A stretch of 64,000 bases of DNA, taken from NCBI GenBank assembly GCA_036768485.1, contig JAVLUZ010000271.1, forward strand, positions 4,570,309 to 4,634,308. The letters run 5' to 3'. Each line of letters starts with the position of its first letter. Position 1 is the stretch's first letter. Under the pieces are notes generated by a model, which was not told the DNA's origin, did not search any database, and saw only the letters and a program-made list of their open reading frames with translations. Source of the stretch: Mermis nigrescens. Lineage: Eukaryota; Nematoda; Enoplea; Mermithida; Mermithidae. The position numbers and the translations under genes were made by a program. Below, piece after piece: positions 56,546 to 64,000 of the stretch.

Positions 56546-57300
56546 AGCCTGTCCATAGAGAATAAGAGATTATCTAATAACATCTGAAGGACCAATTAAA
56601 TATGTTTTAAGCACTTTTTCAGCTAATTTTCAAAAACGTTTTGTCACATTACGCCAGATCTATTGTTTTTTCTCAAAATTATAGTCCTTTAAACTAAAGA
56701 AGTGTTATGTAGATGTGATGCAATATCTCAAAATCATAATGCTTTGTGCTGACTTTTCAATTTTCTGTACCTTTCTTTGCATGAAAATTCATTTTGAGTC
56801 ATAGTAGATCATGGTAAACATCAAATAATTAAATTATTTTATTGAAAAAGAAGTTTTTATGAATTATGTTTGACTCAGAATGAATTCCTGTTTTGTTGAC
56901 TAGGTAGGTACACAAATGCATAAGCGTACCTATATTTATTTATGTCCTGTCTATAATACTGAGGAATATGACTGTTAATGTATCTTTCCAGATTCCTGTT
57001 CAGTGGTTCTGTTATGATGGTTTCTTATGTGCCAGAACCTAAGACAAATGTCTTATTGATCTCATCTATGCATGACCAGCCTAAAACCAAAAATGATAGT
57101 GTCAGAAAGCTATGGGTGATCATTGACTATAACAATACAAAAGCAGGCGTCAATACAATGGATCAGATGTGTCAATACTATAGATCAAAAGTTGCATCTT
57201 GACAATGGCCACTGATATTCTTCAATATCCTTGACATTGCTGCTATCAACACTTTTACTGTTCATTCATTAAGATTCAAAAACTGTCCATTTTTCATCTG

Positions 57301-58106
57301 CTCATGATCACAATTCCTAAAACAGTTGGCATTTGAGCTTGTCACTGAGTATGTGATAAATCAATCATTAAGCAAGTTGAAGGTATGTCTAAAGCAGTAA
57401 ACAGACATATATATTCAGCAAAATCTGGTGGGCTTGGTTATGCATTTACAAATTTTCCTGATTTTGTATTTTATATTTCTTAAACAAATTGGTGAATTTT
57501 GAATTTCTGTGGATCAAAAAAGCAGGAAAAACAATATATGAGCTTTCAAACTTTAATAGTAAACATTCTTATCCATTGATTTCTTCTATTTTTCATATGT
57601 AGGTCAGGTATATTTTTAATTTTTTTTAATGAGAGGTGACGCGCCTGAAACTATTCTGTTCTAAGAATTGAGTCACATGTAATATATAAATAGGTTGGAT
57701 GAATAGGATAAGGGTGTATTACATATTCAAGTACATAGCATATTTATATTGATCGTAGTTTTGCTTGAATTGTGTAAGGAAGTTTTTCAAAACTTTTGCT
57801 AGAAATTCTCATCCGTATATAACAATCACTTGTTTTTGACAAAATTTAAAAGTGCTCGCTGTTGATTATCTCTCAGCTAATCTTCATTTTGCTCAAAATG
57901 CATGTTTTGTTTCTGAAAAAGATTATATTATTTTAACAGCTTATTAGATTTTTGGGGCTCAGTTTTTTGCAGGATTAAGCATTGTAATTTTAACACTCAG
58001 ACTTTTAAACTAAATTTTTATTGTGCTATTCAAACATTTTTCGATACACAAAGATAGCTAATCTATTACATCTCAAGATTTTCTATAAATTTCCCAAAGT
58101 TCTATA
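57301..58106. other. No recognisable gene
   Basis: AT-rich sequence after the piggyBac remnant. Nothing recognised. Confidence 0.45.
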
Positions 58107-58114
58107 TTCAGCGT

Positions 58115-58406
58115 CACACATGGGCGTGGGGGTTTGGGGGGTATGCACCCCCCAGAAGTTGAAATAACCCCCCCCCCCAGAAATCAAAATCCCCCTGCCC
58201 CAGAAAAAATTTTTTTTTGCTTTTTTAGCAATTTTTTTGATGCCATTGGATAGAGCTTGATGAGGAACGTCGAAAAATGGTGTTTTTTTCGCCATACCAC
58301 CATTTTTAAGGCCATTTTTGACCTTTAAAAATTTTTTCACCTCCCCCCCAGAAATTTTTTTACTCCCCCCCCCCCCGCCCCAGAATTTTGGTGCTGCCCA
58401 CCTATG
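58115..58406 (-). mobile_element. CATACGTGGGC-family MITE, copy 13
   Basis: A 292-bp reverse copy with several C runs. The flanks ttcagcgt (58107-58114) and tttagcgt (58407-58414) match 7/8. Confidence 0.85.
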
Positions 58407-58715
58407 TTTAGCGTTCTTAAATACCAGTCATTACATTCAGATCATCACTCAGAACATTAATTTTGCTGAATAGTTTAATTAAATGTCAAATTTTGATCTT
58501 CCAGGAAAACATGTTGTCAGTTATTACTCTTATTAGTCGGTTGTGATAAATTATGTTGTCAGTTATCAGATCTGTTTAAGTTGATCCTGAGAAATTAGGC
58601 TTAGCAAATCATGATGATGCACTTGATTCAGAACAAAGTGAAGTTGCCTACAAAATTGATTTAGTGGACAATGCAGAAGCGTCAGCATGCATATGTTTGT
58701 ATTCAGACCCATAGG

Positions 58716-58944
58716 CATATGTGGGCAGCACCAAAATTCTGGGGGTGCAAGATCTCTCAAAGGTCAAAAAATGGTTTAAAAAATTGTGGTATGGCAAAAA
58801 ACACTATTTTTGAATGCTCCTCATTAAGCACTATCCATTGGCATCAAAAATTGCAAAAAAAAACAAAAAAATTCATAAATTGAATCCTGGGGGTATTTCG
58901 CTTGCTTGAGGGGTGCATACTCCTTCTCCCTACAACCAGGTGTG
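58716..58944 (+). mobile_element. CATACGTGGGC-family MITE, copy 14
   Basis: A 229-bp copy from CATATGTGGGCAGCACC to CAACCAGGTGTG. The flanks cccatagg (58708-58715) and cccatagc (58945-58952) match 7/8. Confidence 0.85.
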
Positions 58945-58952
58945 CCCATAGC

Positions 58953-60257
58953 CAAGAGTAGGGGGCTTAGGGGAAATTTTCTAACTCCGAAATGGAAATA
59001 ACATTTGTTTCACACATGAATCTTCTGAAGAAAAAAATTGGTAATTGGCAAAGTGCATTTAAAACACTGCCAAAACAGATTTTGGGTACTTTTGAGTTAG
59101 TAAACTCGAAACTTTTTGGCGGTCCGCACTGGATTTATTGTTTATACATAGTCTTGTTTTCTAAGCTGCTTAACTTTGAGTTTGATATGGGTGGCATGTC
59201 AAATTATTTCCAGAGCTTTGCACTTGTTTTTGTTTTTCTTTGCAGAACACAAGGATTGAATGCAAAGATAAAAAGTTACAAAATTGATTGCAGACTGGAT
59301 GATGAGACATCAGTCACATAGATAGCTTAAGCAATAAATTTTTTTGTATGTGGTCATAGAATAAATTGAGAAATTTTTATTATTTTCTTGAAATTTTCAT
59401 TTGATATTCTGTAGAGCACGTTGAGGAACGCTAAAAATGTCTTCATTTTGGACTACCCCTGCCTGAATAATTCTCGAGATATCTGACTTTGAAATTTTTT
59501 GTGTACTCCCCAAAATATAATTCTGGCTACAGGCCCATATGTACATACCTATTTTTTATTTAAATTGTACGAGTTTGAACAAGGGTGGTTTTAAAGGGTT
59601 TGGGGCTGGTGGTGTGGTTGCCTGCTGCCAGGCTTGTAGCTGGATTTCTAAAACAAATTATAGGGATTAAAACAAGAATTTTTTCAATGTTGAGTTTTTT
59701 CTTCATGAAAACATTGTTTTTAGGCGTTTTTCATGATGCTCTATTGTCTGAGGCAATAAAAACATAAAAATTTGAAAAAATGAATAAAAGTCAACAAAAT
59801 CTGGTCAAAATGATGGTTTATGCAAAAGAAAACACCAATAGGAAATTTTTAAGTGTAAGACAAGCTAAAAACACTTAAACCAGGATGTTTTGCGCAATTT
59901 TTCCTGAAAAATCGGGAATTCTAGGAAGTTAAAATGTTTTATAGGGAATGTGAAGAACTTTGTAGGATAATTTGTCCCCTACCTGCCCGTGCCAGATCAT
60001 GTAATTGTTTATTTCAATATTTGTTAGAGGATAGAAGAAAGTAATGAGTATGTGTTTTTAGCATTTATTGGTGAGCTCTAAATGATGTAAAGGAAAAATT
60101 ATACAACATAAAAAACTGCACATCATTTATGTATGTAATTATTACTGCTATATATGTGTAACAAAGCTCTTTCAGTGGTTCAAAAAATCAGCAAAGAGCA
60201 TTCAATCAGTTTTTTGCAGCAACATTTCAGTTTCCTCTCTCAAGATATGTAAATATA
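58953..60257. other. No gene; decayed CATGCATG-family copy at about 59590-60000
   Basis: A 109-codon plus frame at 58992-59321 has no recognisable domain. 59590-60000 has the tgatgctctattgtctgag, gtcaaaatgatggtttatgc and cagatcatgta blocks of the CATGCATG family in reverse. Confidence 0.4.
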
Positions 60258-60690
60258 TCCATCAGTGGGGCCGTATTTAGGGGGCAAGGGGACGGCCTCT
60301 CCCCTTGACTGGAAAAATTTTTCGTACGGTAAGATAATGCACTGAATGATGGAAAAATTGAGTGTCTTTATTGTCAAATCTTCAAATTTCCGGCACTTCT
60401 CGCCATGTTTATACTATTTTTCTATCATTTTGGCCCCATTGCAACAAAAAAATGACACTTTTTAAAGTCTTTTAGGTAAAAAATTTTTTAGCAAAAAAAC
60501 ATAGAATTGTATGATTGTAATTGATAGAGAATATCAAAAAAAGGTCGAAAATGCATTTTTGTGAGTTATCCCAACGAATTATCTGAAAAATGTATAGACC
60601 AATTTATGTTGGGTCCTCCTGTCCTTGGCCGTGGCCAGATCTTGTATCCTGGCCTGTCTGTTAGAGCCTTTCCAGGATATTACATTTTCT
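60258..60690. repeat. CAGGGCC-family copy next to the satellite
   Basis: Begins CAGTGGGGCCGTATTTAGGG and contains ttccggcacttctcgcc (a degenerate hairpin core). Near the right it has gagttatcccaacgaatt and accaatttatgttggg, as at 56276-56545. Confidence 0.5.
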
Positions 60691-60709
60691 CTTTTTACAG
60701 AATATTATG

Positions 60710-63700
60710 GATTAAACACGCTTGTCACGGGTTAAACGTGCTTGTGATGGGTTAAAGATGTTTGTGACGGGTAAAACACACTTGTGATGGGTTAAAAAGG
60801 ATTGTGATGGGTAAAACCTGCTTGTGATGGGTTAAAGATGCTTGTGATGGGTTAAACACGCTTGTAATGGTTTAAACCCGCTTCTGACGGGTTGAACATG
60901 CTTGTGATGTGTTAAACACGCTTGTGATGGGTTAAACACGCTTGTGATGGGTTAAACAGCTTGTGATGGGTTAAAAATGCATGTGATTGGTTAAACAAGC
61001 TTGTGACGGGTTAAACACACTTGTAACTGATTAAACATGCGTGTGATGGAGTAAACACGCATGTGACAGGTTAAACATGCTTGTAACTGGTTAAACACGC
61101 TTGTGAAGGTTAAAAAACGCTTGTGACGGTTTAAACACACTTGTGACAGGTTAAACATGCTTGTGATGGGTTAAACACGCTTGTGATTGGCTAAACATGC
61201 TTGTGATGGGTTAAACATGCTTGTGATGGGTTAATCATGATTGTGATGGGTTAAACACACTTGCGATGGGATCACCACGCTTGTGATGGGTTTAACACAC
61301 TTGTAATCGGTTAAACACGCTTTTGACTAATTAAACATGCTTGTGGTGGGTTAAACATGCTTGTGACGGGTTAACCACACTTGTGACGGATTAAACACAA
61401 TTGCGATGGGTAAAAAATGCTTGTGAACATGCTTGTGACGTGTTAAACATGCTTGTGACGGGTTAAACATGCTTGTGATAGGTAAAAAACACATGTGGGC
61501 GGTTAAACATGCTTGTGATGGGTTAAACATGCATGTGGTGGGTTAAACACACTTGTGACAAGTTAAACAGGATTGTGACAGGTAAAACATCCTTGTGAGG
61601 GGTTAAACATGCTTGTGATGGGTTAATCACAATTGTGATGGGTTAAACATGCTTGTGATGGCTTAAACATGCTTCTGATGGGTTAAACACGCATGTAATG
61701 GTTTAAACCCGCTTCTGATGGGTTGAACACGCTTGTGATGTGTTAAACATGCTTGTGATAAGTTAAACACGCTTGTGATGGATTAAACATGCTAGTGATG
61801 GGTTAAACACGCTTGTAACGGGTTAAATATGCTTGTAATGGGTTAAACATGCTTGAGATATGTCAAACATGCTTGTGACTGGTAAAAATTGCATGTGATG
61901 GGTCAAAAATGCTTGTGATGTGTTAAACATGCTTGTGACGGGTTGAACACACTTGTGATAAGTTAAACATGCTTGTGACTGGTAAAACATGGTTATGATG
62001 GGTTAAACACGCTTGTGATGGCTTAAACACGCTTGTGATGGGTTAAACACGCTTGTGATAGGTAAAACACACTTGTGGCCGGTTAAACATGCTTGTGATG
62101 GGTTAAACATGCTCGTGATAGGTAAAAAACGCTTGTGGCTAGTTAAACATGCTTGTGATGGGTTAAACATGCTTGTGGAGGGTTAAACATGCTTGTGATG
62201 GATTAAACAAGCTTGTGACGGGTTAAACACGCTTGTGATGGGTTAAACATGCTTGTGACGGGTTAAACACGCTTGTGACTGGTAAAACATGCTTGTGATG
62301 GGTTAAAAAAGCTTGTGATGTGTTAAACATGCTTTTGACGGGTTAAACATGCTTGTGATGGGTTAAACATGCTTGTGACGGGTTAAACACGCTAGTGATA
62401 GGTAAAAAACACTTATGGCCGGTTAAACATGCTTGTGATGGGTTAAACGTGCTCGTGATAGGTAAAAAACGCTTGTGGCTAGTTAAACATGCTTGTGATG
62501 GGTTAAACATGCTTGTGGAGGGTTAAACATGCTTGTGATGGATTAAACAAGCTTGTGACGGGTTAAACACGCTTATGATGGGTTAAACATGCTTGTGACG
62601 GGTTAAACACGCTTGTGACTGGTAAAACATGCTTGTGATGGGTTAAAAACGCTTGTGATGTGTTAAACATGCTTGTGATGGGTTAAACACGCTTGTGATA
62701 AGTTAAACACGCTTGTGACTGATAAAACACGCTTATGACGGGTTAAACATGCTTGTGATGGGTTAAACACGCTTGTGTTGGGTTAAACATCCTTGTGATG
62801 GGTTAAACATGCTTGTGATGGATTAAACATGCTACCAATGTATTAAACGCGATTGTAACAGGTAAAACATGCTTGTAATGGGTTACACATGCTTGTGATG
62901 GCTGAAACACGCTTGTGATGGGTTAAACACGCTTGTAACGGGTTAAACATTCTTGTAATGCGTTAAACATGCTTGTAATGGCTTAAACCTGCTTGTGATG
63001 GGTTTAACACACTTGTAACGGGTTAAACACGCTTGTGACGGATTAAACACGCTTGTGACAGGTTAAACATGCTTGTGACGGGTTAATCACACTTGTGATG
63101 GGTTAAACATGATTGTGACGGGTAAAACATGCTTGTGATGGGTTAAACATGCTTGTGACGGGTGAAACATGCTTGTGACGGGTTAAACATGCTTGTGATA
63201 GGTAAAAAACGCTTGTGGGCAGTTAAACATGCTTGTGATGGGTTAAACATGCTTGTGGTGGGTCAAACACGCTTGTGATTGGTTAAACAAGCTTGTGATG
63301 GCTTAAACACACATGTAACGGGTTAAAACATGCTTGTGATGGGTTAAAAACGCTTGTGATGTGTTAAACATGCTTGTGATGGGTTAAACACGCTTGTGAT
63401 AAGTTAAACACGCTTGTGACTGATAAAACACGCTTATGACGGGTTAAACATGCTTGTGATGGGCTAAACACGCTTGTGATTGGGTTAAACATCCTTGTGA
63501 TGGGTTAAACATGCTTGTGATGGATTAAACATGCTTACCAATGTATTAAACGCGATTGTAACAGGTAAAACATGCTTGTAATGGGTTACACATGCTTGTG
63601 ATGGCTGAAACACGCTTGTGATGGGTTAAACACGCTTGTAACGGGTTAAACATTCTTGTGATGCGTTAAACATGCTTGTAATGGCTTAAACCTGCTTGTG

Positions 63701-64000
63701 ATGGGTTTAAACACACTTGTAACGGGTTAAACACGCTTGTGACGGGTTAAACACGCTTGTGACAGGTTAAACATGCTTGTGACGGGTTAATCACACTTGT
63801 GACGGGTTAAACATGCTTGTGACGGGTTAAAACACGCTTGTGATGGGTTAAACATGCTTGTGATCGGGTGAAACATGCTTGTGACAGGTTAAACATGCTT
63901 GTGATAGGTAACAGTTCAAACACGCTTGTGGGCGGTTAAACACGCTTGTGATGGGTTAAACAAGCTTGTGACGGGTTAAACATGCTTGTGATGGGTTAAA
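60710..64000. repeat. 20-bp satellite array, over 160 units, runs off the window
   Basis: Uninterrupted head-to-tail copies of cttgtgatgggttaaacatg with substitutions, mostly 20 bp each and a few 19-22. Every intact unit contains TTAA. Two higher-order duplications are visible: about 62041-62380 is repeated with a 340-bp offset (17 units), and about 62625-63200 is repeated with an offset near 703 bp (about 35 units). Stops in every frame rule out coding. Confidence 0.97.

Larger units (their letters stand above)
54225..57300 (+). pseudogene. Decayed piggyBac-like transposase, split by MITEs
   Basis: N-terminal piggyBac signature ALFSLFFPDTALN...TN-x-Y and LQRLKAFLGILFMKGS (54340-54615). The catalytic domain follows: VTIDEHLILFQGRW (first Asp, about 54673), KSKPGCYEF, then NLTMDRFYTNVGLAIKLRNE (second Asp, about 54932). 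After about 1.9 kb containing two MITEs comes VLLISSMHDQP, then DYNNTKAGVNTMDQMCQYY at about 57130. This matches the piggyBac Y-N-x-x-M-G-G-V-D-x-x-D-Q block, but the first Asp of G-V-D is Asn. RSKVA...WPLIFFNILDIAAINTF ends it. Multiple stops and shifts are present; no TTAA-flanked ends were identified. Confidence 0.82.

Noticed and set aside
60710..64000. CRISPR array
   Set aside because: Units abut without spacers, drift along the array, and the genomic context is animal; this is a satellite.

Overview
The window reads as an intron-rich, repeat-saturated invertebrate animal genome. It is AT-rich and has no dense bacterial-style coding. The only host gene I recognise firmly is a CC2D1A/CC2D1B (Drosophila lethal giant discs) orthologue, split by multi-kilobase introns on the minus strand. 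I cannot name the species from sequence alone. A 100-base run of N at 36413-36512 is a scaffold gap, so continuity across it is not proven.

Layout. 1-6.3 kb: a degenerate zinc-finger-like open frame, short tandem arrays and diverged nonautonomous transposons. 6.35-11.92 kb: a nest of hAT-like elements inside one another, each with 8-bp target-site duplications (TSDs). 12-17.5 kb: a decayed LINE tail, a tRNA-like SINE candidate, a perfect 26-bp inverted repeat and more MITEs. 17.96-34.96 kb: five consecutive 3' exons of CC2D1 (minus strand). Their introns hold a ~1.48-kb palindrome made of two head-to-head Penelope-like element fragments and many nested hAT-type MITEs. 36.57-40.36 kb: a decayed Ty3/Gypsy pol (PR-RT-RNaseH-IN). 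It is followed almost directly by a large decayed intronless ORF (40.37-43.3 kb) with a PWWP-like segment and a DEDDy (RNase D/WRN-type) 3'-5' exonuclease domain. 47.0-51.95 kb: a second Gypsy-like element whose protease is preceded in frame by an envelope-like membrane segment. 54.2-57.3 kb: a decayed piggyBac transposase split by two MITEs. 60.71-64.0 kb: a 20-bp satellite with higher-order duplications, running off the window end.

The dominant signal is a set of nonautonomous hAT-like families with short TIRs and 8-bp TSDs. The best defined (CATACGTGGGC...GCCCAGGTGTG) has 14 copies, 13 with both ends visible, inserted in introns, Gypsy pol, the exonuclease ORF and each other. Several otherwise different families carry the same internal hairpin core, GGCGCTTCGCGCC.

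Most promising for novelty: (1) the Gypsy-associated PWWP-like/exonuclease ORF; (2) the near-perfect Penelope palindrome; (3) the hairpin core shared between MITE families; (4) the envelope-like segment fused upstream of a Gypsy protease. All assignments were made by eye; none was checked by database search.
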